A stretch of 64,000 nt of DNA from Mytilus trossulus. Lineage: Eukaryota; Mollusca; Bivalvia; Mytilida; Mytilidae. The DNA lies in the NCBI RefSeq assembly GCF_036588685.1, contig NC_086386.1, positions 74,646,682 to 74,710,681 of the forward strand. The letters are read 5' to 3'. The notes beneath the pieces are model-generated. The model saw nothing but the letters and a program-made list of their open reading frames with translations, was not told where the DNA came from and made no database searches. The position numbers and the translations under genes were made by a program. How positions within the stretch are numbered: position 1 is the stretch's first letter; the number at the start of each line of letters is the position of its first letter. Positions 57,301-64,000 of this stretch are shown here, one piece after another.

Positions 57301-59663
57301 GGATTCGAGATGGCCATGAATCATTGTTTTCTTTTTATTCGTGAATCATAAATTTAATACACTTACCCTTCCGGAGCACCTGAGATCACCCCTAGTTTTT
57401 GGTGGGGTTCGTGTTGTTTATTCTTTAGTTTTCTATGTTGTGTCATGTGTACTATTGTTTTTCTGTTTGTCTTTTTCATTTTTAGCCATGGCGTTGTCAG
57501 TTTGTTTTAGATTTATGAGTTTGACTGTCCCTTTGGTATCTTTCGTCCCTCTTTGATAACTTTTACGTTTGGTTGATAACATGTTACGTTTGGTTGATAG
57601 CTTGTTACGTTTGGTTGATAACTTGTTACGTTTGGTTGATAGCTTGTTACGTTTGATTGTTAGCTTGTTACGTTTGGTTGATAACTTGTTACGTTTGGTT
57701 GATAGCTTGTAACGTTTGGTTGATAACTTGTTACGTTTGGTTGATAGCTTGTTACGTTTGGTTGATAACTTGTTACATTTGGTTGATATCTTTTTACGTT
57801 TGGTTGATAGCTTGTTACGTTTGGTTGATAGCTTGTTACGTTTGGTTGATGACTTGTTACGTTTGGTTGATAGCTTGTTACGTTTGGTTGATAACTTGTT
57901 ACGTTTGGTTGATAGCTTGTTACGTTTGGTTGATAGCTTGTTATGTTTGGTTGATAACTTGTTACGTTTGGTTGATAGCTTGTTACGTTTGGTTGATAGC
58001 TTGTTACGTTTGGTTGAAAGCTTGTTACGTTTGGTTGATAACTTGTTACGTTTGGTTGATAACTTGTTACGTTTGGTTGATAACTTGTTACGTTTGGTTG
58101 ATAGCTTGTTACGTTTGGTTGATATCTTGTTATGTTTGGTTGATAGCTTGTTATGTTTGGTTGAAAGCTTGTTACGTTTGGTTGATAACTTGTTACGTTT
58201 GGTTGATAACTTGTTACGTTTGGTTGATAACTTGTTACGTTTGATTGTTAGCTTGTTACGTTTGGTTGATAGCTTGTTACGTTTGGTTGATAGCTTGTTA
58301 TGTTTGGTTGATAACTTGTTACGTTTGGTTGATAACTTGTTATGTTTGGTTGATAACTTGTTACGTTTGGTTGATAGCTTGTTACGTTTGGTTGATAGCT
58401 TGTTACGTTTGGTTGATAACTTGTTATGTTTGGTTGATAACTTGTTACGTTTGGTTGATAGCTTGTTACGTTTGGTTGATAGCTTGTTACGTTTGGTTGA
58501 TAGCTTGTTACGTTTGGTTGATAACTTGTTATGTTTGGTTGATAGCTTGTTATGTTTGGTTGATAACTTGTTAAGTTTGGTTGATAGCTTGTTACGTTTG
58601 GTTGATAGCGTTTGATTTTGTCAGATTTTATTGACTTCTCCTTTTTTGAATGTTTTTTTTCATCACTACTCAATGTCTGTAAATGCCATTATCTTCCATA
58701 GATATCAAGACAACAATTAAGAGTTTACCTACAAGGACGACAGCATCAGTAACAACAACCATAAGACTACCCATAACAAAGTTAACAACCACAAAGCTGT
58801 TCAAAACTACACCAATGACTTCTACAACAAAACAGTCAGAATCGACAACAGTAAGCGTAAGACCAACAACTACTGAAACAGGTTTGTTTATTGGCTTAGA
58901 AGTTCAAACTTCTTATACTGCAAGTGATACATAAATACCTCAACAAAGATACAAGGATTGAAACTGTGCACGCAAGACGCACTTTTCGTCTACAAAAGAC
59001 TCATCAGTGACATTCGAATTAAAAAAAATGTATTACAACCAAAAACAAGTAAAAGAGTTTGTTTATTTGATATGATTTAAGTTCCTTTCTTTCAAATTTA
59101 TCATCTCAATAACATAATTATATTATACAGTACACCATATATACATATATACATGTATATACTCATCAAATATACCAGTATTGAAATGTGTACGCCAAAG
59201 TGTGTTTCATCTACATAAGACTCATCAGTTTGTTTTTCGGACTTCTTTTTCTAAAGTAACATTGTATCATTTATTTAAGACCATTTTAGGATTCTTTTAA
59301 CACTATTCTTATTCATGTTTAATCATTTCCTTATAAGAATATTTCTGAATCAATATGTCATATGTATTCGTTTCTAGTCTCTTGTTATGATGGCTGGCAA
59401 TATCATAAACACTAAATAAAATTCTGAACCGTAATCATATATTGACACATTTTTTTTAACTATGATATGGAACCTTATACAAAATGATCATGCAAAATGT
59501 TCATGATATTACAATGATTTCATATATTTTAGCATGTCCATTGGTCCCGTCATCATCAGGTCCAGAATATTTTAAGATATTTCTTGGAACGTTTGGAGCA
59601 ATTGAACTGACGTGCCCCTCTAAACAGATATTTGATCCTGTCAAATGTAGATGCTATATATAG
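36301..59663 (+). CDS. Secreted modular protein: ten four-cysteine modules with Thr-rich linkers (20 coding exons)
   Basis: I assembled 20 plus-strand exons from splice signals: 36301-36376, 37891-37920, 39673-39807, 40450-40578, 41589-41642, 42550-42678, 43421-43501, 45607-45735, 47318-47368, 48554-48682, 49552-49614, 50992-51126, 51844-51900, 53352-53480, 54007-54072, 54870-54995, 55271-55768, 56337-56474, 58702-58881, 59533-59663. Every junction is phase 1 and the 2466-bp frame has no internal stop, giving 821 residues. Order: signal peptide, short basic segment, ten modules matching C-x(23-25)-C-x(10)-C-x-C, and Ser/Thr/Pro linkers. Modules 1, 9 and 10 share one subtype; 2-8 share SYxEYxxxIxxWVTxxC. 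The module's end (CPxGxxF then CxC) faintly recalls peritrophin-type chitin-binding domains, but the six-cysteine pattern is absent. I do not recognise the family. A mucus, shell-matrix or byssus role is only inferred. Confidence 0.85.
37891..37920 (+). CDS. Modular gene exon 2: 30-nt micro-exon with dibasic site
   Basis: Acceptor TATTTTTCAG, donor GACG|GTAATT. It encodes EIFKKIDKRD, with KK and KR pairs that could be a propeptide cleavage site between signal peptide and first module. Its phase matches neighbours, but so short an exon needs transcript support. Confidence 0.65.
39673..39807 (+). CDS. Modular gene exon 3: module 1 (type A)
   Basis: Acceptor TTTTTGTAG, donor AAAA|GTAAGT. Cysteine pattern C-x25-C-x10-C-x-C. 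Contains SPLGDTYFRKTTPWGVEF and CPTGTLFKLGECSC, most like modules 9 and 10. Confidence 0.85.
40450..40578 (+). CDS. Modular gene exon 4: module 2 (type B)
   Basis: Acceptor AATTTATAG, donor CCAA|GTAAGT. C-x24-C-x10-C-x-C with PTSYSEYIDSIKDWVTGQC. Joined directly to module 1 with no linker exon seen between. Confidence 0.85.
41589..41642 (+). CDS. Modular gene exon 5: linker
   Basis: Acceptor TACTGTTGTAG, donor GAAG|GTAAGT. Encodes DYMTPGPATLLVTVQPE, no cysteine. Phase 1 at both ends. Confidence 0.75.
42405..42531 (+). repeat. Two partial duplicates of the exon 6 acceptor and exon start
   Basis: Copies at 42405-42459 and 42462-42517 repeat the block ATATATTTCAG plus the first ~35 bases of exon 6 found intact at 42532 onward. 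Copy 1 keeps its AG but loses one base, and its frame stops. Copy 2 has lost the AG (TTTGAA). Confidence 0.85.
42550..42678 (+). CDS. Modular gene exon 6: module 3 (type B)
   Basis: Acceptor ATATATTTCAG, donor CAAG|GTATAA. C-x24-C-x10-C-x-C with GPSSYEEYFPSVDDWVTNYC. Downstream-most of three tandem acceptor blocks and the only one keeping an open frame. Confidence 0.85.
43421..43501 (+). CDS. Modular gene exon 7: linker
   Basis: Acceptor TTTTTTCCAACAG, donor ACAA|GTAAGT. Encodes TSTHLQSNQNPTEKTSPII then YTFQPPT; polar, Ser/Thr/Pro-rich, no cysteine. Confidence 0.78.
45607..45735 (+). CDS. Modular gene exon 8: module 4 (type B)
   Basis: Acceptor TCATTATATAG, donor GAAG|GTAAGA. C-x24-C-x10-C-x-C with GPSSYKEYIDSLGNWLTYDC. 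Closest to module 3. Confidence 0.85.
47318..47368 (+). CDS. Modular gene exon 9: linker
   Basis: Acceptor TATTTTCTAG, donor GCAA|GTAAGT. Encodes GQTPDYSGYMTTPPLVA; resembles exon 5 (DYMTPG). Confidence 0.72.
48554..48682 (+). CDS. Modular gene exon 10: module 5 (type B)
   Basis: Acceptor TTGATTTCAG, donor GAAA|GTAAAT. C-x24-C-x10-C-x-C with LTSYNEYVPSLAAWVTNDC and CPVGKVFSKPHCAC. Confidence 0.85.
48915..49190 (+). repeat. Interspersed repeat A, intronic copy in modular gene
   Basis: Contains AGAAATGTGGTACGAGTGCC and ACAGCAAGCTATAAACGGCC. Older than the copy at 9160-9430. Copies of the same family lie in earlier introns near 37395-37520, 39465-39600 and 40920-41070. Confidence 0.7.
49552..49614 (+). 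CDS. Modular gene exon 11: linker
   Basis: Acceptor TACTTATGTAG, donor CCAG|GTAATT. Encodes LVQKPEITTLAVDTTYVTNP; Thr-rich, no cysteine. Confidence 0.75.
49758..49940 (-). repeat. Interspersed repeat B, reverse partial copy
   Basis: The reverse complement begins GAAATTGAGAATGGAAATGG and includes GCGAGAAATTCCCGCACCCG. It ends near the GAACGGC block. Lies in the intron between exons 11 and 12. Confidence 0.75.
50199..50640 (+). repeat. Interspersed repeat C, longest copy
   Basis: Begins AAGGCAACAGTAGTATACCG and ends near CCTCGCACTTTAATGGCAC. Other forward fragments are at 42878-42960, 43640-43800, 45812-45990, 48280-48345 and 53562-53700. Reverse 3' parts lie at 4540-4760, 44320-44560, 51960-52145 and 60800-60920. 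Most sit in introns of the modular gene. Confidence 0.7.
50992..51126 (+). CDS. Modular gene exon 12: module 6 (type B)
   Basis: Acceptor TTTAATTTTAG, donor ATTG|GTAAGA. C-x24-C-x10-C-x-C with KSTYQKYEKAIDAWVTEDC. CPxG is replaced by CHVG. Confidence 0.85.
51281..51660 (-). mobile_element. 5'-truncated copy of the Penelope-like element, 3' end
   Basis: On the minus strand, 51538-51650 matches the last ~110 bases of the window (GGATATGTTCCTTACGTCG, CTATTTACCGGATTTGTAAT). It then continues through CTTCCGGAGCACCTGAGATC and CCATGGCGTTGTCAGTTTG to end TCTTTCGTCCCTC. It thus shows the 3' UTR that the element at 61319 must have beyond the window. Confidence 0.85.
51844..51900 (+). CDS. Modular gene exon 13: linker
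   Basis: Acceptor ATTTTCAACAG, donor TCAA|GTAAGT. Encodes VTGLPTTSTKSYTGITNS; Thr/Ser-rich, no cysteine. Confidence 0.75.
52200..52560 (-). mobile_element. Older 3' fragment of the Penelope-like element
   Basis: Shares CTTACCATTCCGGAGCACCT (reverse), the CCCCCATTTTTTTATGTGG block and the diverged GTCGTGACTACAATCCAGTT stretch with 51281-51660. About a kilobase from that younger copy and in the same orientation. Confidence 0.65.
53352..53480 (+). CDS. Modular gene exon 14: module 7 (type B)
   Basis: Acceptor GTATTTCTTAG, donor GAGG|GTAATT. C-x24-C-x10-C-x-C with QRSYKEYVADIGAWVTNDC and CPSDMVFNVVMCSC. Confidence 0.85.
54007..54072 (+). CDS. Modular gene exon 15: linker
   Basis: Acceptor TTTCATTACAG, donor CCAA|GTAAGT. 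Encodes GSADIIVVPITTVPPLNIPT then VP; Pro- and Val-rich, no cysteine. Confidence 0.75.
54301..54520. mobile_element. 220-bp MITE with perfect 25-bp inverted ends, TCGCG-rich
   Basis: Ends TACTGTAAACCAACTTATTT and AAATAAGTTGGTTTACAGTA extend to a perfect 25-bp inverted repeat. The interior is full of TCGCGA and TTTTCGCG motifs. Terminal TA may be the target site. It lies in the intron between exons 15 and 16. Decayed TCGCG-rich relatives lie near 31880-32095. Confidence 0.85.
54870..54995 (+). CDS. Modular gene exon 16: module 8 (type B, one residue shorter)
   Basis: Acceptor TTATTACAG, donor CAAA|GTAAGT. C-x23-C-x10-C-x-C with DGYLEYIPEIKIWLNNAC. The most divergent type B module: WVT is WLN. 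Confidence 0.85.
55271..55768 (+). CDS. Modular gene exon 17: mucin-like Thr/Ser/Pro exon
   Basis: Acceptor TGTTTTGCAG, donor ATTA|GTACGT. About 165 residues, mostly Thr, Ser, Pro and Lys (for example TTASPETTTASSPKTTTTA), no cysteine. Such stretches are typically densely O-glycosylated. Length is a multiple of 3 like every internal exon here, so it could be skipped without changing frame. Confidence 0.85.
56093..56285 (-). mobile_element. 3' tail fragment of the Penelope-like element
   Basis: The reverse complement carries CTTACTCTTCCGGAGCCCCT and ends in the CTTTCTCCCC block; it matches part of 51281-51660. The acceptor of exon 18 lies only 50 bases downstream. Weaker tail-like fragments occur at 41335-41500 and 42028-42150. 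Confidence 0.6.
56337..56474 (+). CDS. Modular gene exon 18: module 9 (type A)
   Basis: Acceptor TTCCATTACAG, donor TCTG|GTAAAA. C-x25-C-x10-C-x-C with SRLGERYYTTVDSRWGELTF and CPTGKIFHPPSCDC, closest to module 1. Confidence 0.85.
56691..56860. repeat. Three consecutive hairpins in an intron
   Basis: Hairpin 1: ATTTTAATTTCTACTACATA at 56691 with its inverse to 56745. Hairpin 2: GCATGTTTTTAATTAAAAACATGATGC-type palindrome at 56749-56775. Hairpin 3: ~35-bp arms ATGCCACGTCAG to TACATTTA at 56772-56806 and inverse 56826-56860. Confidence 0.8.
57355..57556 (+). mobile_element. 3' tail of the Penelope-like element, abutting a minisatellite
   Basis: Contains CTTACCCTTCCGGAGCACCT, GGTGGGGTTCGTGTTGTTTA, CCATGGCGTTGTCAGTTTG and ends CTTTCGTCCCTCTTTG, the same 3' terminus as 51281-51660. 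The 21-bp array begins immediately after it. The short plus-strand frame here (57341-57556) is element sequence, not a gene. Confidence 0.8.
57557..58612. repeat. 21-bp minisatellite, about 50 copies, in an intron
   Basis: The unit is TTACGTTTGGTTGATAGCTTG with A/G variation at AAC/AGC and C/T at TACG/TATG. Because 21 is a multiple of 3, frames on both strands stay open for up to 299 codons, encoding meaningless heptads (LRLVDNL, SYQPNVT). It lies in the intron between exons 18 and 19 of the modular gene. Confidence 0.95.
58702..58881 (+). CDS. Modular gene exon 19: Thr-rich linker
   Basis: Acceptor ATCTTCCATAG, donor ACAG|GTTTGT. About 60 residues such as TTTIRLPITKLTTTKLFKTT; Thr- and Lys-rich, no cysteine. 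Likely O-glycosylated like exon 17. Confidence 0.82.
59533..59663 (+). CDS. Modular gene exon 20: module 10 (type A) and stop
   Basis: Acceptor ATATATTTTAG. C-x25-C-x10-C-x-C with SSSGPEYFKIFLGTFGAIEL and CPSKQIFDPVKCRC, then YI and TAG. The protein ends two residues after the last cysteine, so no transmembrane segment or GPI signal follows. Confidence 0.88.
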
Positions 59664-61318
59664 ACTTACAGTATACTGTGGGTATAAGGTATTATAAAAA
59701 GTTCTTCTGTATTGACATGAATTATCATAGACATGGTCATGAGTATAAATTAACAGTTTACAAAACTTAGATATTTTTGAAATATAACCCATTTTATTAA
59801 TTATATTAGCTTGGGTTTTTGTCAAAAACCTTTCGGAATTTAACCTCCCAAAGCCATGCATCTTCATACTTAATTTGGGCTTCTTTATTTGTTTTATTCG
59901 AGTGTGACTGACAATCCTTTGTGGTCGAATTTAGCACCTAACGTACACAAGTTTAAGACTGGTATATATGGTGATTAGTTTATACATGAAAGTTTAGCTT
60001 TTTTTGTTCATTTGTACGTTTAAATCTTATATGAGTTGGTAATTAATAATATAATTTCTATTTTCAGAAAATATAGATTTTGCATTCAGCCATATGGCAT
60101 CATAAATTCAAGATTCCTTCAACACTATTATCGATGATCATCAGAAATCCATCACATGTTACCGGAGTATTCGAATAAATAAGTAAACAGAGTTTTACAT
60201 TGTATTTGTATTCAGCAATTCCTTCTGCTTTGAATTGGGAACATATGAAAATAGTTTATGTTCGTGTTGCTTAGTCTTTAATTTTCCGTGTTGTATTATG
60301 TGTACTGATGTTTTTCTCTTATTTTTTTCGTTCTTTGTCTTGATTATGTCCGTTTATTTTCAAACTATGAGTATGAATGTCTCTTTGTTAAATATCCTCT
60401 GTTCCATCGTATGGTTTCAACAATTATCAAGCGAAACGTTAGGCTCGTTCATTTTTACACCTTACAGGTTTCATCAGCAGGGGTATGCTCCTCACATAAA
60501 ATTGCTGTGACATAAACAAATTTTCCTTGTAGTTTGTTTTGTTTCTCATTTCACTTTCTCCTTCAACTAGAAGAACGCCTGAAATGTACACTACATTAGT
60601 TTTAAGGTCACTAGCATGAATTGCAACATTTTTCTCGATGTCTCAGGTATTGAGATCCCCTGATCTTTATCTTATAAGATTTATATGCTATTCTAAGTTA
60701 TGCAAGTTTCACTTAGTGTTTATTCACAGTTAATTTGATTCCCTTAGTTTGTGTGGGTTATACAATCATGTACAGTCCAACTAATTCTACATGAAAAATG
60801 CCAAAAGTTGTTATCCATTCGTATGATGTGTTTAAGCTTTCGATTTTGCCAATTGATTAGGGACTTTCCGTTTTGAATTTTTCTCAGTGTCCAGTATTTT
60901 TGCGATTTTGATTGTTGTTTTATAGTTTGATAATACTAGCAATCAATCTACCAAATCAATCGCTTAATAACCAACACGAAACATCTCAAAATTGTTTGAT
61001 AATGATACATTTCGGAAATGTAAACACTAAAATAAACAGTTTACACATCATGATCAAATATGCAAACTCAGAAATTTAAAAGAAATCAAATAAGACCAAT
61101 AGCTATGCAACAAAGTTACAAAAAATCATATCTAGGTGTGGAATAATACTAAACTTCAGTCTGCACAGTTTCAATTGACCAGTAAAAGAGCTGTGGATTG
61201 ATTAAAAACTGATATAGAATACATATGTGAATTTCCATAGGAAAATTGAGATGATGTCACGGCGCCATAGCCAACTTATCCCCTATATATATCGTAAATG
61301 CAAAGGCTGGTAGTTTAG
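59664..61318. other. 3' flank of modular gene and intergenic repeats
   Basis: No gene is supported. AATAAA at 60172-60177 is a candidate poly(A) signal if the 3' UTR is long or spliced; nothing nearer was obvious. 60250-60410 resembles a diverged Penelope-like tail (GTGTTGCTTAGTCTTTAATT, ATTATGTGTACTGATGTTTT). 60800-60920 is reverse repeat C. The rest shows no pattern. Confidence 0.5.
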
Positions 61319-64000
61319 TTTAAACATATTTATTTATAGTGGATTGGGAAATAAGTTTTGCAACTTACAATCCTTTTCCACTTTGCGGGTGCGAGTGCTG
61401 CCTTGTAGCGACATTAGCCTACTCTTTTTCAAAATCTACAAGAGTGTCGTTTACATGCAAGAGATATGGCTCTCTCTTTACAAGGGTCAGCCATGTATCT
61501 TCCATCGTTTCTATGACAGTTCGCATTGTCGAAGAGATATACCATAGCTCTAATAATCCTAATCTTTCATCGACTCTCTGTAGACAAAAAGAAGACTAAT
61601 GGATTAGACAATTGGGAACTGCAACACCGTATGGCTGCAATGACAAAATTGATGGTATAGGTATATTATTTAGTCCTTCGTGTAACTCGGCGAATGTGAT
61701 GAATATTTTCAACTCGACTCCTCAACGTAGACGCAGTCATGGTCCTCGTCATTATACATCACCTTCTCTACATGATGTCTCTGTTAATGACTTGCTGCCA
61801 TTCATACAAAAAATGTTAGGTATTCATCACATTCGCACGAAACTTTATTCATTACCCCTTTCAAAACTTCATTTTCTGTTCAATTTATGTTTGGAATCCA
61901 CTGTTACAAACCCTCATTCAAACCAATACAAACTTCAAGCTATAATTTCGGATATTACAAGTCACAGACTTTTCAAGCCAGTTCGCATTTGAAAAGATGA
62001 AAAAGAAAAAAAATCTTTTCTAAATCTTTCCTTTGCCAACAAAGGTCTTGATGGCGTCAACCTAGGCAATATCCTTCATCATAAATTAGTTCAATCGAAA
62101 ATACCTCCTTATTTCAAAGACCAGTCTGTACCAATAATTTCTTATACCTATACCAAACCTATTGCAACTAAAATATTCAATTACAAACGCGTTTTGCAGG
62201 ATCTCGATATTGACGACTTCAAGGCTAAACCTCCTGATTGCACTTGTGCTAGTTCCCAATTCACATATAATCCTGCTGGCCACGTTATTTCCGGTGACCT
62301 TAACATTGTTAATAACATCTCTCTACGAAATATCGTAAGCCTAAATCCATCAATTGGAAATACAACTTTAAAATTTTGATGGATTCAGTCGAGGATTATG
62401 CCAGGCAATGGGCTAAGCGCGAGAAGGAAGACGTAGACACTCTATCCGAATGGATTAAGGCAGTGAGGTCGTTAATACAAATCAGAATTAAGAAACTGCA
62501 TGGGTCCATCAATGTCCATGCTACGTCAATCTTTAAAGATCCTAATGTTGCTAAACACCTATCTGACCTCCATGATAAATATGTTGTTGTCCCCGCAGAC
62601 AAAGCCCCAAAAAACATCGTTTTTGTCTGTAAAAGTCATTACATTAATTGCTTGATAATCGAATTAGGTATAGACAATTCACTTGGAAACTCAACATATA
62701 CCCTCACGACACTTACCAAAGAGGAAAGCCTGGCTAATCATAGGTCTATTCTTTGTTCCTTATTTGGTATTTCAACCAAAGATGAAGAACTGGATCTTCC
62801 ATCATTGTATTGGATACCTAAACTACATAAGTGTCCTTACAAACTACGGTATATTGCTGGGTCTTCCAAGTGCTCCACGAAACCTCTTTCTAAATAAACA
62901 ACATCTATTTTATCAGCAATCAAAGACGGGCTTCAAAGTTATTGTGAAACTACCTATTCTAGAGGCGCCGTGAATCAGATGTGGATACTTAAAAATTCAA
63001 AAGATCTTTTAGAGTACATACAATCTAACTCTCTTTCATCTTGTAACAGTATTAAAACATTTGACTTTTCTACTCTTTACACAAGTATTCCACATTCCAA
63101 ACTAAAAGACAAATTGAAAGAGTTGGTATTACTTTGCTTCATAAAAAAGAATGGCCAAGGTAGAGACAAGTATCTTGTCTTAGGGAGGGATAAATCCTAA
63201 AGATTTGTAAAGAATCACTCTGATTCAAACAGAAAGTTCTCTGAAACCGATATTATCAAGATGCTTGATTTCTTGATTGACAGCATATGTGTTACGTTCG
63301 GAGGACATGTTTTTCAACAGACTGTCGGCATCCCAATGGGAACAAACTGTGCCCCTCTACTTGCCGACTTGTTTCTTTATTATTATGAGGCTGACTTCAT
63401 GCAGGAACTTCTTAGGAAGAAAGATAAGAAGTTAGCAACATCCTTTAACTCTACTTTCCGCTATTTAGATGACGTTCTTTCACTAAACAATTCAAAATTT
63501 GGTGACTATGTGGAACGCATCTATCCCATCGAATTGGATATAAAGGATACTACAGATACAGTTAAGTCGGCTTCATATCTTGACTTACATCTAGAATTGA
63601 CAATGAGGGTCGGTTGAAAACAAAACTTTACGACAAAAGAGATGATTTCAGCTTTAAAATTGTGAACTTTCCATTTCTAAGTAGCAACATTCCAGCAGCA
63701 CCTGCATACGGGGTATATATCTCCCAATTGAAACGATATTCCCGTGCATGCATTTCCTATCATGATTTTCTGGATAGAGGGTTACTGCTCACTAGGAAGC
63801 TATTAAACCAAGAGTTCCAAATGGTGAAGTTGAAATCATCCCTTCGTAAATTTTACGGACGCCATCACGAGTTGGTTGACCGTTATGGAATAACCGTTTC
63901 ACAAATGATATCGGATATGTTGCTTACGTCGTAACTACAATCCCCTTCCCTTTCATAAATGTGACCTACTGAATTAGACTATTTACCGGATTTGTAATCA
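61319..64000 (+). mobile_element. Penelope-like retroelement, Naiad type, decayed and cut by window end
   Basis: The region encodes a single broken polyprotein: an N-terminal stretch with QLGTATPYGCNDKIDGIG (end of a GIY-YIG-type endonuclease region), a CxC motif at 62239-62247 (PPDCTCASSQF), then reverse transcriptase. N-terminal endonuclease, CxC linker, C-terminal RT is the order described for Naiad-type Penelope-like elements. The 3' UTR continues outside the window, as judged from copies at 51281-51660 and 57355-57556. The left end near 61319 is approximate. Confidence 0.8.
61339..63934 (+). pseudogene. Broken GIY-YIG/reverse transcriptase polyprotein of the Penelope-like element
   Basis: The coding sequence can be followed through three frames. 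In-frame stops are TAA at 61597-61599, TGA at 61990-61992, TAA at 62895-62897 and TAA at 63198-63200. Frameshifts lie near 62335 (small deletion) and near 63595 (one base lost). RT motifs seen: VVPADKAPKNIVFV, YWIPKLHKCPYKLRYI, FDFSTLYTSIPH (motif A aspartate), QTVGIPMGTNCAPLLADLFL (motif B), RYLDD at about 63459-63473 (motif C, catalytic DD intact) and SYLDLHLEL. The C-terminal thumb region has RKFYGRHHELVDRYG. As it stands no active enzyme can be made unless the TGA is read through, and the other breaks still prevent it. Confidence 0.85.

Noticed and set aside
57657-58673. Long open frames on both strands (up to 299 codons) with heptad repeats
   Set aside because: They arise from a 21-bp minisatellite in an intron. 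A repeat length divisible by 3 with few stops keeps all frames open, and there is no start context, signal or splice support.
62376-62897. 173-codon frame as an independent host gene
   Set aside because: It is the middle part of the broken Penelope-like polyprotein and continues into RT motifs after an in-frame stop.

Overview
The window looks like nuclear DNA of a marine bivalve, most likely a mussel (Mytilus-like). This is inferred from AT-rich sequence, GT-AG introns stuffed with short interspersed repeats, a divergent HSPA12-type Hsp70, and a Naiad-type Penelope-like retroelement with a CxC motif. No bacterial, organellar, tRNA, rRNA or CRISPR feature was seen. Gene models come from reading splice sites and phases by eye; no similarity search was possible.

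Layout. (1) 2-898 (+) is the 3' part of an iduronate-2-sulfatase-like gene, cut by the window edge. 7157-8680 (-) is a complete, intronless paralogue facing it tail to tail. The ~6 kb between them holds palindromic and terminal-inverted-repeat elements. (2) 8681-17243 shows no gene. It has interspersed repeats, CGATACGG-rich foldbacks, a 32-bp tandem array and a CCAAT-bearing tandem repeat. (3) 17244-27381 (-) is a five-exon HSPA12-like gene (613 aa predicted) with one GC-AG intron and repeat-filled introns. (4) 27382-36287 is repeat-rich with no convincing host gene; a short Q/N/P-rich ORF may be a retroelement ORF1 remnant. (5) 36301-59663 (+) is the most interesting locus. It reconstructs as 20 coding exons, all joined in phase 1, encoding an 821-aa secreted protein: signal peptide, dibasic propeptide-like micro-exon, ten copies of a four-cysteine module C-x(23-25)-C-x(10)-C-x-C, and Thr/Ser/Pro-rich linkers including one ~165-residue mucin-like exon. 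I do not recognise the module as a named family. (6) 61319-64000 (+) is a decayed Penelope-like element (permuted Naiad type) that runs off the window. Its 3' tail also occurs as truncated copies across the window, so those repeats can be assigned to it.

The two sulfatase genes are presumably lysosomal glycosaminoglycan-degrading enzymes, the HSPA12 gene encodes a cytosolic Hsp70-like ATPase, and the modular gene encodes an extracellular, mucus- or matrix-type protein. Nothing in the sequence suggests they act together. Much of the remaining DNA can be assigned to at least nine repeat families.
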